From Actinomycetes bacterium (GTDB lineage: Bacteria; Actinomycetota; Acidimicrobiia; Acidimicrobiales; CADCSY01), in contig JAODBP010000260.1 in NCBI GenBank assembly GCA_025464025.1, forward strand, positions 1 to 64,000: 64,000 bases of DNA. Direction: 5' to 3'. Made by a program: the position numbers and the translations under genes. A model generated the notes under the pieces. That model worked only from the letters and a program-made list of their open reading frames with translations. It was not told where the DNA came from and ran no database searches. The number at the start of each line of letters is the position of its first letter. Within the stretch, counting starts at the first letter, position 1. Below are positions 32,417-40,759 of this stretch, piece after piece.

Positions 32417-32799
32417 GCGCCACGCTGACCCGGACGTTGCCCGACGACGTGCGCACCCTGCTCGCCGGCCCGAACATCGCCCACGTCGCCACCCTGCTCC
32501 CCGACGGCTCGCCGCACAGCGTGCCGGTGTGGGTGGACGTCGAGGGCGACGAGATCCTGATCATGACCGGTCCGGGCTCGCAGAAGGCCCGCAACCTCGA
32601 GCGTGATGGCCGGGTCGCGCTCTCGATCGTCGACCGCGACCAGCCGTTCACGATGGCGTCCGTGCGCGGGCGCGTCACCCGCCGCGTCGAGGGCGACGCG
32701 GGATGGGTGATCGTCGACCGGATCGCCCAGAAGTACATCGGCTCGCCGTACGGGCGAGATGTGGAGCGGATCGTCTACGTCATCGAGCGGGGGAGCTGA
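32413..32799 (+). CDS. PPOX class F420-dependent protein (TIGR03618-like)
   Basis: 128 aa, minimal split barrel: NIAHVATLLPDGSPHSVPVWVD, ILIMTGPGSQKARNLERDGRVALSI, then VRGRV and YIGSPYG. Short actinobacterial members bind coenzyme F420. It is coupled to the gene before (4-bp overlap) and separated by one base from the next. It resembles the protein at 42413 in the KY-x-G-x-PYG segment. The substrate is unknown. Confidence 0.85.
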   Translation: MSATLTRTLPDDVRTLLAGPNIAHVATLLPDGSPHSVPVWVDVEGDEILIMTGPGSQKARNLERDGRVALSIVDRDQPFTMASVRGRVTRRVEGDAGWVIVDRIAQKYIGSPYGRDVERIVYVIERGS

Positions 32800-32800
32800 C

Positions 32801-33271
32801 ATGGAGCACGCCGAGATCATCGAACTGCTGACGGAGGACCCCGTCGCCCAGCAGCTCCTCCGCTCACCGATCCCCGCCCGGCTCGCCTACCTGGCCACCG
32901 ACGGGACCCCCCGGGCCGTGCCGATCATCTACCACTTCGACGGGCGGAGCTTCGTGCTCGCCACCCCCGACGTCGCGCTGAAGGTGAAGTCCCTCCAGGC
33001 CAACCCGAACGTGGCGCTCACGATCGACACCGAGGGCCATCCGCCGATCGCCCTCCTGGTGCGAGGGACGGCGTCGATCACCTTCGTCGACGGCGTCGTG
33101 CCGGAGTTCCTGGAAGCCAACCGGCGCCGGATCCCCGCGGAGGAGTTCGAGGCCTTCGCCGAAGGAGTCGCGATCGTGTTCCCCCGGATGGCGCGGATCG
33201 AGATCACCCCGACGTGGGCCAAGGTGCTCGACGACAGCCGGCCGCCCGAGAGCCACCGGCCTCGCTCGTAG
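32801..33271 (+). CDS. Pyridoxamine 5'-phosphate oxidase family protein
   Basis: 156 aa, third PPOX-fold gene in a row. ARLAYLATDGTPRAVPIIYHFDGRSFVLATP and ALKVKSLQANPNVALTID mark the barrel; a helical tail follows (VPEFLEANRRRIPAEEFEAFAE). GGGGAG just upstream supports ATG 32801. Three paralogous flavin/F420 barrels in one operon point to a redox-tailoring or detoxification role, in keeping with the HxlR regulator. Confidence 0.8.
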   Translation: MEHAEIIELLTEDPVAQQLLRSPIPARLAYLATDGTPRAVPIIYHFDGRSFVLATPDVALKVKSLQANPNVALTIDTEGHPPIALLVRGTASITFVDGVVPEFLEANRRRIPAEEFEAFAEGVAIVFPRMARIEITPTWAKVLDDSRPPESHRPRS

Positions 33272-33334
33272 CCAGTCTTGCCTGATCGGCACGGCGGTGT
33301 GCCAGGCACGCCCGCGGTCCGTACCGTCGTCGAC

Positions 33335-34228
33335 ATGGGTGCGCACGACCACGACCACGGCCACACGCACGACCACGTCCACCTGGGCGAGGCCGACTGG
33401 GCCGCGATGGCCGACCAGGCCGCGCTCGAGGGCGAGTTGCTCCTCGGCTTCGTGACCGGCGCGGCAGCGTGGGCCGCCGAGCTCCGGGGTCCGGCGGCGC
33501 CGCCGGTGGCGCGCATCCTCGACCTGGGGAGCGGGCCCGGCGTGGGCACGTGCGAGCTGGCCCGGCTCTTCCCCGAGGCCGAGGTCATCGCCGTCGACGG
33601 CTCGCCGGCGATGCTCGAGCGGGCGGCCGAGCGGGCCCGGGTGCATGGCGTCGACGACCGGGTGCGCACCCACCTCGCCGAGCTGCCCGGTGGCGTCGTC
33701 GGGTTGCCGCCGGCCGACCTGCTGTGGGCATCGATGTCGCTGCACCACGTCGGCGACGAGGTCGGCGTGCTGCGGGCCCTGCGCCCGGTGCTCTCCGCCG
33801 GCGGCCTGCTGGCCATCGCCGAGCTGGCCGACCCCATGCGGTTCCTGCCCGACGACCTCGGCCTCGGTCGGCCCGGCCTCGGTGGTCGGCTCGAGGGCGC
33901 CGGCGCCTCCTGGTTCGCGGCCATGCGCCACGGCCTGCCCGATGCCGTCGCATCGAGCGACCTCTCGTCGATGCTCGTCGAGGCCGGCTACGACGTGCTC
34001 GGGGCCGAGGTGAGGACCGAGCACGTGGAGGCCCCGCTGCCGGACGGCGCCCGCCAGGTCGTGCTGGGAAAGCTCCGGCGTCAGCGCGACCAGGTCGACG
34101 GACTCGACGAGGACGACCTCCGCACGCTCGACGTGCTGCTCGACCCGAACGACCCTCGCGGCCTCCTGCACCGGGACGACCTGTTCGTGACCGCGTCGCG
34201 CCAGCTGGCCGTCGCCCGACCGATCTAG
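33335..34228 (+). CDS. SAM-dependent methyltransferase with His-rich N-terminus
   Basis: 297 aa. The first 20 residues hold eight His alternating with Asp/Gly (HDHDHGHTHDHVH), a metal-binding type stretch. The class I methyltransferase fold follows: motif I ILDLGSGPGVGTCELA, VIAVDGSPAML, then DLLWASMSLHHVGD. TACCGT (33322-33327) sits 7 bp before the ATG. An upstream in-frame start at 33278 would add 19 residues but no homology. The substrate is unknown; the His-rich tail may tie activity to Zn, Ni or Co. Confidence 0.8.
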   Translation: MGAHDHDHGHTHDHVHLGEADWAAMADQAALEGELLLGFVTGAAAWAAELRGPAAPPVARILDLGSGPGVGTCELARLFPEAEVIAVDGSPAMLERAAERARVHGVDDRVRTHLAELPGGVVGLPPADLLWASMSLHHVGDEVGVLRALRPVLSAGGLLAIAELADPMRFLPDDLGLGRPGLGGRLEGAGASWFAAMRHGLPDAVASSDLSSMLVEAGYDVLGAEVRTEHVEAPLPDGARQVVLGKLRRQRDQVDGLDEDDLRTLDVLLDPNDPRGLLHRDDLFVTASRQLAVARPI

Positions 34229-34551
34229 GGCTCCATCACGGCCCAGCCCCGCCGCTGGAGCTCGGCGGCCAGCTGGGCCGACGGGTACTTCTGGAGCGCC
34301 TGCTCCAGGGCGGTGAGGCGAGGGGCGGCCGGGGCCGGCTCGGCGGTCGGGTCGTCGGCTTCGGCCTCGAGCTGGGCGATGAAGGCGTCGGCCTCGTCGC
34401 GGGTGAACTTGCCGCCCGCCTGCCGCTGGGTGAAGCCCAGCGGGCCGCGAGCGTCGCGGAAGTCGGTGTGGCCGGCGTCGTTGAGGAGCGCGAGCAGGTC
34501 GCGCACCTGCTTCTGCGACGCGGGAGGACCGGACTGCTGACCGAACGCCAT
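34225..34551 (-). CDS. Conserved hypothetical protein, 108 aa
   Basis: The N-terminal half is helical (SQKQVRDLLALLNDAGHTDFRDARGPLGFTQ) with TRDEADAFIAQLEAE; an Ala/Pro-rich linker leads to a second helical motif (ALEQALQKYPSAQLAAELQRRGW). The pattern of two short helical modules joined by a linker looks like a small DNA- or protein-binding adaptor, but no family is assigned. Its stop overlaps the methyltransferase stop by 4 bp. It starts a minus-strand set of small genes. Confidence 0.6.
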   Translation of the reverse strand: MAFGQQSGPPASQKQVRDLLALLNDAGHTDFRDARGPLGFTQRQAGGKFTRDEADAFIAQLEAEADDPTAEPAPAAPRLTALEQALQKYPSAQLAAELQRRGWAVMEP

Positions 34552-34580
34552 GGAGGCAGTCTGACCGAGGGGTGTGACGG

Positions 34581-34694
34581 TCAGGCGCCGAAGCCGGTCT
34601 TGGTGCCCTTCTTGGCCTTCTTCACCTCGCGCTTCTCCTTGAGCGACTTCCCGGCCTTCTTGCCGGCCGGCTTCTGCGGGGACTTCTCCGGCAT
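34581..34694 (-). CDS. Small Lys-rich basic protein, 37 aa
   Basis: Reads MPEKSPQKPAGKKAGKSLKE then a run of Lys/Arg/Glu and ends KTGFGA. Fourteen lysines in 37 residues make it strongly basic and probably disordered, compatible with nucleic-acid binding. It lies between two short genes on the same strand with matching codon use (AAG for Lys). Annotation pipelines often miss such genes. Confidence 0.55.
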   Translation of the reverse strand: MPEKSPQKPAGKKAGKSLKEKREVKKAKKGTKTGFGA

Positions 34695-34719
34695 CGGGTG
34701 CCTTTCGTCGGGGGATGGA

Positions 34720-34968
34720 TCAGGGCTGGCAGCGCCAGCACGTGGCGGCGTCGACCAGCGGGGTGAGGTGGACGGCGGCGGCCAGGGGCCACACGACCCG
34801 GCGCTCGGGCGTGCCGGCGGCGCCGACGTGGATGCCGACCTCGTTGCGGCCCCGCTTCATCAGCACCATCGAGACGGTGCCGGCCTCGGGCGGGCCGTTG
34901 GGGTTGCCGGGGGCGTGGACGAGCACCGGCTCGTCGACGCGGAGCGCGTCCCACTCGAACCCCATCAT
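34720..34968 (-). CDS. Hypothetical protein, 82 aa
   Basis: Starts MMGFEWDALRVDEPVLVHAP and ends CWRCQP, with strand-rich spacing (VSMVLMKRGRNEVGIHV). A C-x-x-C near the end may bind metal. A GTG 21 bases upstream is an alternative start. The ATG lies inside the stop of a 12-codon leader ORF, and GGAG is 6 nt upstream. No family is recognised. Confidence 0.5.
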   Translation of the reverse strand: MMGFEWDALRVDEPVLVHAPGNPNGPPEAGTVSMVLMKRGRNEVGIHVGAAGTPERRVVWPLAAAVHLTPLVDAATCWRCQP

Positions 34969-35003
34969 CGGGGGCTCCACAGGGACCACAGGGGAACGGA
35001 CAT
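34965..35003 (-). CDS. Possible 12-aa leader peptide MSVPLWSLWSPR
   Basis: Twelve codons from ATG 35003, preceded by a purine-rich AGAGAGG about 7 nt upstream, stop at TGA overlapping the next ORF start. It contains two Trp codons three apart. The overlap suggests translational coupling; Trp-dependent stalling is a possibility but unsupported by any visible terminator. Confidence 0.35.
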   Translation of the reverse strand: MSVPLWSLWSPR

Positions 35004-35186
35004 GGCGCTGCCTCTCTCGGAGGAGGCGTCGGGCCTGTCGTAGACGAGGCGTCCCTTCCAGCTCCGGGCCACCCTACCGGGGCGGGGTCGGGCCAACCGG
35101 TCGGCCGCCTGGACCGGCTCCCGCCCGGGCCGCCGTCCTCGAGCACGTCGTACGATGAGGGGTCCGTTCACGGAGGGGGGACCTCG

Positions 35187-36437
35187 ATGCGGTGGGACGA
35201 GCTCGATCGGTACCTGATCGTGACATCGGACGCCCACGGGGGCGCGGCGATGGCCGACTACCGGCCGTACCTGCCGGCCCGATGGCACGACGAGTTCGAC
35301 CACTGGTTGGCCGGGGTGACGATGCCGTGGGTCGACGTCACCGACACGAGCAACTGGGACAGCGACCTGCGCCTGGCCCAGATGGACGCCGACGGCGTGA
35401 GCGGCGAGATCGTGTTCCCCAACACGCTGCCGCCGTTCTTCGACATCCTCGCCCACCTCACCGGCGTGCCCCGGGACCGGGACACCTTCGAGCGCAAGTG
35501 GGCCGGCCTCCAGGCCCACAACCGCTGGCTGGTCGACTTCTGTGGGTTGGCGCCCGTGCGTCGTCGCGGCATCGCCCAGCTGCTCCCCAACGACGTCCAG
35601 GCCGCGGTCGCCGAGGTCGAGTGGCTGGCCTCCACGGGCGTCGTCGCCGGCGTGATGCTCCCGGCCGTGCCGCCCAACCACGTCATCCAGCCGTACTTCG
35701 ATCCCCGCTACGACCCGCTGTGGGCCGCCTGCGTCGCCGCCGGCCTCCCGGTGCACCAGCACCAGGGCACGGGGTCGCCCGACGTCGCTCCCGACGACCC
35801 GCTGGCATGGTCGATCTTCTTCACCGAGCTCGACCTCTGGACGCGGCGCACCATGCACCACCTGATCGTGGGTGGCGTCTTCGAGCGCCATCCCGGCCTG
35901 CAGGTCGTGTGGACGGAGATGTGGGGCCTGCGCTGGGTCGTCGACCAGCTGGCCCACATCACGCTTCGGCTCCGCAACGTGCAGTCGAGGCCGGCCACCG
36001 GTCCGGGCGAGCCGAACTACAGCGGCACGTTCGGCTCGGCCGTGGTCGACGGGCTGTCGCTGTCGCCGCTGGAGTACTTCCAGCGCAACTGCTGGATCGG
36101 GGCCAGCATGCTGCCTCGCCACGAGGTGAGGTACGCCCGTGCGCTCGGCATCGACCGGATCATGTGGGGCACCGATGCCCCGCACCCCGAGGGCTCGGCG
36201 CCCCACACCCTCGATGCGCTGCGGCTCACGCTCCACGACGTGCCCGTCGACGACCTCCGGGCGATGCTCGGCGGCAACGCGGGGCGGCTCTACGGGTTCG
36301 ACCTCGACGCCCTCGCGCCCGTGGCCGCCGCCATCGGCCCCAAGGTCGACGACGTGGCCGTCCCGCTCGACGAGCACCCCCGCCACACGGGCGTCCCCTT
36401 CGCCACCCAGGACCCCATCGAGGCCCTGCTCGGCTGA
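35187..36437 (+). CDS. Amidohydrolase family protein (amidohydro_2 fold)
   Basis: 416 aa, same superfamily as the protein at 2141 but not a close copy. Features: IVTSDAHGGA near the N-terminus (metal-site H), VGGVFERHPGLQVVWTE in the barrel, and IMWGTDAPHPEGS containing the catalytic-type Asp. A good ribosome site (GGAGGGGGG) and a -10-like TACGAT (35151-35156) precede ATG 35187. Relatives hydrolyse or decarboxylate cyclic acids. No operon partner is evident; the next gene is a RibD-like reductase 67 bp on. Confidence 0.8.
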   Translation: MRWDELDRYLIVTSDAHGGAAMADYRPYLPARWHDEFDHWLAGVTMPWVDVTDTSNWDSDLRLAQMDADGVSGEIVFPNTLPPFFDILAHLTGVPRDRDTFERKWAGLQAHNRWLVDFCGLAPVRRRGIAQLLPNDVQAAVAEVEWLASTGVVAGVMLPAVPPNHVIQPYFDPRYDPLWAACVAAGLPVHQHQGTGSPDVAPDDPLAWSIFFTELDLWTRRTMHHLIVGGVFERHPGLQVVWTEMWGLRWVVDQLAHITLRLRNVQSRPATGPGEPNYSGTFGSAVVDGLSLSPLEYFQRNCWIGASMLPRHEVRYARALGIDRIMWGTDAPHPEGSAPHTLDALRLTLHDVPVDDLRAMLGGNAGRLYGFDLDALAPVAAAIGPKVDDVAVPLDEHPRHTGVPFATQDPIEALLG

Positions 36438-36504
36438 CGAGGTCGAAGGGCCGACGTCGGCTCCGACTGGGGGTGACAGGATCACCTGACCCAGGAGGAA
36501 GACC

Positions 36505-37158
36505 ATGCCGAAGCTCGTTGCCCGCAACATCGCCGTGTCGCTCGACGGCTTCATGGCCGGACCCGACCAGTCGCTGGAGCACCCGCTCGGCGTGGGCGGC
36601 CAGCGCGTCCACGAGTGGATGTTCGTGACGGAGGCCGGGCGGAAGATGATGGGCGAGACCGGTGGCGAGACCGGCGTCAACAACGACTACATCGAGCGCG
36701 GCTTCGAGAACATCGGCGCCAACATCATGGGCCGCAACATGTTCGGCCCGGTCCGGGGCGAGTGGCCCGACCACGAGTGGAAGGGCTGGTGGGGTCCGAA
36801 CCCGCCGTACCACAGCCCCGTGTTCGTGTTCACCCACCACGCCCGGCCGTCGATCGAGATGGAGGGCGGCACCGTCTTCCACTTCACCGACGAGCCGATC
36901 GACGTCGTGCTCGAGCGGGCCTTCGAGGCGGCCGGTGGCCAGGACGTCCGGTTGAACGGCGGCGCGTCCACCATCCGGCAGTACCTGGCGGCAGGTCTGC
37001 TCGACGTCCTCGACATCGCCGTCGCCCCCGTGCTCCTCGGCGCCGGCGAGCGCATCTTCGACGGCCTCGGCACCCTCGACGGCTACGAGTGCACGAAGGT
37101 CGTCACGTCAGAGGACGTCAGCCACGTCGAGCTCGTCCGCAAGGGCCAGGAAGTCTGA
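36505..37158 (+). CDS. Dihydrofolate reductase family protein (RibD C-terminal-like)
   Basis: 217 aa. The DHFR-like fold is marked by NIAVSLDGFMAGPDQS at the N-terminus, NIMGRNMFGPVRGEW, and RLNGGASTIRQYLAAGLLD followed by VAPVLLGAGERIF. Members use NADPH to reduce diverse heterocycles; it is not a folate enzyme or the riboflavin RibD itself. Good Shine-Dalgarno AGGAGG just upstream. Its last 51 bp overlap the convergent HAD gene. Confidence 0.85.
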   Translation: MPKLVARNIAVSLDGFMAGPDQSLEHPLGVGGQRVHEWMFVTEAGRKMMGETGGETGVNNDYIERGFENIGANIMGRNMFGPVRGEWPDHEWKGWWGPNPPYHSPVFVFTHHARPSIEMEGGTVFHFTDEPIDVVLERAFEAAGGQDVRLNGGASTIRQYLAAGLLDVLDIAVAPVLLGAGERIFDGLGTLDGYECTKVVTSEDVSHVELVRKGQEV

Positions 37159-37800
37159 GGCGACGACGTCGAACTCGTCGGTCGCCTCCGGCGGGGCGGC
37201 GTCGGGGCCCCACTCCAGCGGTCGGGGGACGTAGGCGGTGCGCATCCCGCACGCCGCCGCGCCCCGCAGGTCGGCCGGGTGGGCGGCCACGAGCATCACG
37301 TGCGACGGTGCCAGCTCGAGCAGCTCGCACGCTCCGAGGTAGCAGGCCGGATCCGGCTTGAACGACCGGAACAGGTCGGTCGAGATCACGCAGTCCCACG
37401 GCAGCCCGCCGTGCTTGGCGATGGCGGTCAGCTGGGCGAAGCCGCCGTTGGAGAGCGTCGAGATCGTGCGCCGCTCCTTCAGCCGGGCCAGACCGGCCGC
37501 GACGTCGGGCCACGGGTCGAGGCGTCGCCACACCCGGCTCAGCTCGTCGAGGTCGCCGCGCACGCCGAACCGGGGCGCCAGGTCGTCGAGGCAGGTCCGG
37601 GTGAGCGCCTCCATCGGCTCCCACGGCCGCCTCCCGGTGACGACCTCGACCAGCGGGTGGAGGTAGCCCTCCCGCCGCCACGCGTCGCCGAAGGCGCCGG
37701 CATCACCGTCGATGCCGGCCGCCTCGGCCGCACGGATCACCGAGCTGCGCCAGTCGACGACCGTGCCGAACACGTCGAAGACCAGCGCCTCGACGGTCAT
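37108..37800 (-). CDS. Haloacid dehalogenase type II (HAD superfamily)
   Basis: 230 aa. Motif I FDVFGTVVDW with nucleophile Asp, motif II STLSNGG, motif III Lys in SFKPDPACYL, motif IV VAAHPADLRGAAA; the tail TAYVPRP is typical of L-2-haloacid dehalogenases. The cap domain lies between res 15 and 95. It may remove halide from 2-haloacids or act as a phosphatase. It overlaps the RibD-like gene by 51 bp tail to tail. Confidence 0.85.
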   Translation of the reverse strand: MTVEALVFDVFGTVVDWRSSVIRAAEAAGIDGDAGAFGDAWRREGYLHPLVEVVTGRRPWEPMEALTRTCLDDLAPRFGVRGDLDELSRVWRRLDPWPDVAAGLARLKERRTISTLSNGGFAQLTAIAKHGGLPWDCVISTDLFRSFKPDPACYLGACELLELAPSHVMLVAAHPADLRGAAACGMRTAYVPRPLEWGPDAAPPEATDEFDVVASDFLALADELDVADVL

Positions 37801-37924
37801 CGGTGCTGGGGGTGACCTGGGTGACTACTCGAGCGATGTCGAGCCAACCGGGCACCGATGACCATCGGCTCGGCGCAGGGCGCCTCGCCAAGACCTGTCC
37901 TGATGGCTCGCTCGCTGCGCTCGC

Positions 37925-38866
37925 TCACGAGGGGATGACGCCCCCGGGGATCTCGCCGCCGGCCGCCACCCAGGCCATGACGACCTGCTCGGCCTCCTTC
38001 GGGTTGTACACGTCCTCCTCGTAGGCCCACTTCCCGTTGCCGGCGTAGTAGAGGATCGTGTTCACGTCGAAGGCGTAGCCGTCGGGGCCGCCCTTCGGGT
38101 CGGGCAGCACGTTCGGGATGAGCGTGCAGACCCGGTTGCCCTCGATCGACTTCCAGGCGATCGGGAACTCCATGCTCGGGAACGGCTGCATCACGCCGTT
38201 GATCCAGTTGCGGATCTCGGTCTGGTTCTCGAACCGGCCGTAGTGGTGCTCGACGTACTTGGCGTCGTCGGTGAACTGGTCGGCCCACTGGTTCCAGTCG
38301 CCGGTGGCCACGGCGGTGTTGCCCCGCTGGCGGTAGACCTCGAGCTCGCGCTCGACCTCCTCGCGCGGGTGGGCCGGCGTCGGCACGGGCGGCTGGAAGC
38401 CGGGCACGCCCTGGAGCGACTTGTCCTGGGGGGTGTTGCGGCGCCCGCCGGCCTGGATCCACTCGGTGAAGACCCGCGTGGCGTCGGCCGGGTTGTAGTA
38501 GTCGTGCTGCTCGCTGAACTGCCCGTCACCGCCGTAGGTGAGGATCGTGGTGTTCGGGAACTGGAAGCTGCGGCCCTCGCCGGTCGGGTCGGGCAGGTTG
38601 TTCCAGACGTAGAAGCAGACCCGGTCGCCCTCGATCTGGTGCCAGTCGATCCAGGTCGTCATGGCCGGGTACTCGGCCATGCAGCTCACGATCCAGTCGG
38701 TGATCGCCTTGCGGCCCTCGAACCGTCCGAGGTGGTGCTCGACGTAGAGCGCGTCCTCGGTGAACAGCTCGGCCCAGTGGGCCCAGTCGGTCTGCCCGTC
38801 CGGCTGGGCGCGCGTCCGGTAGTCCTCGAACGCCGCCTCGATCTCGGCCCGCTCGTACTTGCCCAT
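37925..38866 (-). CDS. Tandem SnoaL-like protein
   Basis: 313 aa made of two SnoaL/NTF2 repeats. Repeat 1 spans about 1-155, repeat 2 about 165-310. Matching landmarks are YVEHHLGRFEG and YVEHHYGRFEN, IEGDRVC and IEGNRVC, LPDPTG and LPDPKG, YYNPADA and VYNPKEA. The second copy has drifted more. SnoaL folds normally dimerise, so the tandem may be a built-in dimer. ATG 38866 with GGGGGGA upstream is preferred to the start at 38902. The function is likely cyclase- or isomerase-like; unknown. Confidence 0.75.
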   Translation of the reverse strand: MGKYERAEIEAAFEDYRTRAQPDGQTDWAHWAELFTEDALYVEHHLGRFEGRKAITDWIVSCMAEYPAMTTWIDWHQIEGDRVCFYVWNNLPDPTGEGRSFQFPNTTILTYGGDGQFSEQHDYYNPADATRVFTEWIQAGGRRNTPQDKSLQGVPGFQPPVPTPAHPREEVERELEVYRQRGNTAVATGDWNQWADQFTDDAKYVEHHYGRFENQTEIRNWINGVMQPFPSMEFPIAWKSIEGNRVCTLIPNVLPDPKGGPDGYAFDVNTILYYAGNGKWAYEEDVYNPKEAEQVVMAWVAAGGEIPGGVIPS

Positions 38867-38961
38867 GTGCAGTCCCCCCTCGTCTTGCGCCGATGTTGGC
38901 ACGTCGAGGATCCGCCCTGCCGGGGTGACGAGTCCGTACCGTCGAGGAGCGTGACGGAGGC

Positions 38962-39360
38962 ATGAGGGACGTGCGCGTGTTGCTCGCCGACGACAACGCC
39001 GACCTGCGCGAGATGCTGCGCCTCAGCCTGGAGCTGGCCGGCGGCTTCGAGGTGGTCGCCGAGGCCGGCGACGCGTGGGCGGCCGTCGCCCTCGCCGCCT
39101 CGGTGCGGCCCGACGTCGTGCTCGTCGACCTGCTGATGCCCGGACGCGACCAGGTCGACGTGATCGGCGAGGTCCGTCGGGCCAACCCCGAGATCGGCGT
39201 CGTCGTCCTGACCGGCTGGGTGGTCGAGGGCGAGCGCGACCGGGCGCTGGCCGATGGTGCGTCCGAGTACCTCATCAAGGCGCCGGACCTGATGGCGACG
39301 CTCGTCCCCGCCCTCCGGGGCGCGGTGCCTCCGCGGGTGGTGGCCGATGCCGAGCGGTAG
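38962..39360 (+). CDS. Single-domain response regulator (CheY-like)
   Basis: 132 aa, receiver domain only. Acidic pair in LLADDNAD, phospho-acceptor Asp in VLVDLLMPG, Thr in VVLTGW and Lys in LIKAPD are all present. No output domain. Two degenerate histidine-kinase-like genes follow in the same transcript (14-bp overlap with the first), so it could be an acceptor in a phosphorelay. Confidence 0.88.
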   Translation: MRDVRVLLADDNADLREMLRLSLELAGGFEVVAEAGDAWAAVALAASVRPDVVLVDLLMPGRDQVDVIGEVRRANPEIGVVVLTGWVVEGERDRALADGASEYLIKAPDLMATLVPALRGAVPPRVVADAER

Positions 39361-40759
39361 CGGCTTCGTCCACGGCATGGGCTCGCTCGGCGGCGAGCCG
39401 GTGACGTTCGCCCCTTGGGACGCGTTGCCCGACGCCGTCGTGGTGACCAGGCCCAACGGCACGGTCACCTTCGCCAACCAGGCGGCGGACGCCCTGTTCG
39501 GATGGACGTCGGTCGAGCTGGTGGGCCAGCCGGTCGATGTGCTCGTCACCGAGTCGCACCGGCCGCTGGTGGCGACCGGTGCCGGCTGGCGCGAGGTCAC
39601 CGCCCGCCACCGGGGCGGCGACGAGGTGCCCGTCGAGCTGTGGGTCGCCGAACAGGCCGGGAACGTCGTGGTCGTGCTGCGCGATCGTCGCGGCGCCCTG
39701 GCCGCGGCCGACGAGGCAGCGCGCACCGCGAGCCACCGCCAGCAGGCCGATCGGCTCGACGGCCTGGCCGAGCTGGCCGGCTCGTTGGCGCATGAGTTCA
39801 ACAACCTCCTGGCCGTGGTGCTCAGCTCGGTCGGCTTCGTCACCGAGGCCGTCGGCGACCAGCCCGCGGTGGCCCCCGACCTCGAGCGCATCCGCGACGC
39901 GGCCGAGCGAGGCGCCCGGCTCACCCGGCACCTGCTGGGCGCGACGGGCGGGGAGCCGGCCCGGGGGAGCGTCGACGTCGGCGCCCTCGTCGACGACGTC
40001 GGCCGGATCGTCGAATGGGGCACGCGGGGCGACGTGCGGGTGCGGGCCACGCCCGGCCTGCCGCCCGTGGTGGGCGACCGGCGCGAGCTGGAGGAGCTCC
40101 TGCTCAGCCTGGTGCTCGACCCCGACGCGTCGACCGACGTCGGGCGGGCGGTCACCCTGGCCACCTCGAGGGTCGACCTCGGCGTCGTCGAGGCGGCTGC
40201 CCTCGACGTGCCGGCCGGGCCGTACGTCGAGCTGGCCGTCGGTTGTCGGGCCACCGTGTTCGCCACCACTGCGGCCTACCGCCTGGCTCGGCGCAACGGC
40301 GGGGCGCTCGTGCTCGGGTCCGAGGTCATCCGCCTCCTGCTCCCGATGGCCGGCGCCGAGGTGCCGGTCGCCCACGAGGCCCCCGAGCGGCGGACCGTCG
40401 TGCTGGTGGTCGACGACACCGAGGCGCTGCGCGAGCTCACGGCCCGGGCCCTGCAGAAGCACGGCTATGCGGTGCTGGAAGCCGGATCGGGTGCCGAGGC
40501 GCTCCGATTGGTCGACACCAACGAGGTCGACCTCGTGCTCACCGACGTGGTGATGCCGCGCATGTCGGGCCTCGAGCTGCACGACACGATCGGGGCGATG
40601 CCGACCCCGCCGCCCGTCGTGTTCATGTCGGGCTACAGCGATGCCGTGCTGCCCGAGGGCCCCGACGTGGCGCCCGTCCTGCGCAAGCCGTTCTCCGAGC
40701 AGGACCTCCTCGAGCACGTCCGGGCCGGCGTGTCCCTCGAGCGGAAGGCCGGATCGTGA
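39347..40759 (+). CDS. PAS-DHp-receiver hybrid sensor protein with degraded ATPase domain
   Basis: 470 aa. PAS domain (res about 22-115), DHp helix with His149 in LAHEFNNLL, then a HATPase-like region and a C-terminal receiver (res about 348-465: LVVDDTEAL, VLTDVVMPRMSG, LRKPFSE). The ATPase region has lost its N box (SLVLDPDAST where NLVxNAxDAM is usual), the G1 DxGxG is absent and the GLGL lid is gone. It cannot be an ordinary autokinase. It may be phosphorylated by another kinase or by the CheY-like protein. ATG 39347 overlaps the previous gene. Confidence 0.75.
   Translation: MPSGSGFVHGMGSLGGEPVTFAPWDALPDAVVVTRPNGTVTFANQAADALFGWTSVELVGQPVDVLVTESHRPLVATGAGWREVTARHRGGDEVPVELWVAEQAGNVVVVLRDRRGALAAADEAARTASHRQQADRLDGLAELAGSLAHEFNNLLAVVLSSVGFVTEAVGDQPAVAPDLERIRDAAERGARLTRHLLGATGGEPARGSVDVGALVDDVGRIVEWGTRGDVRVRATPGLPPVVGDRRELEELLLSLVLDPDASTDVGRAVTLATSRVDLGVVEAAALDVPAGPYVELAVGCRATVFATTAAYRLARRNGGALVLGSEVIRLLLPMAGAEVPVAHEAPERRTVVLVVDDTEALRELTARALQKHGYAVLEAGSGAEALRLVDTNEVDLVLTDVVMPRMSGLELHDTIGAMPTPPPVVFMSGYSDAVLPEGPDVAPVLRKPFSEQDLLEHVRAGVSLERKAGS

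Noticed and set aside
37903..37930. CTCGCTCGCTGCGCTCGCTC-type repeat as a specific element
   Set aside because: Short CTCGC repeats of this kind are common in high-GC gene ends and show no second matching copy nearby.
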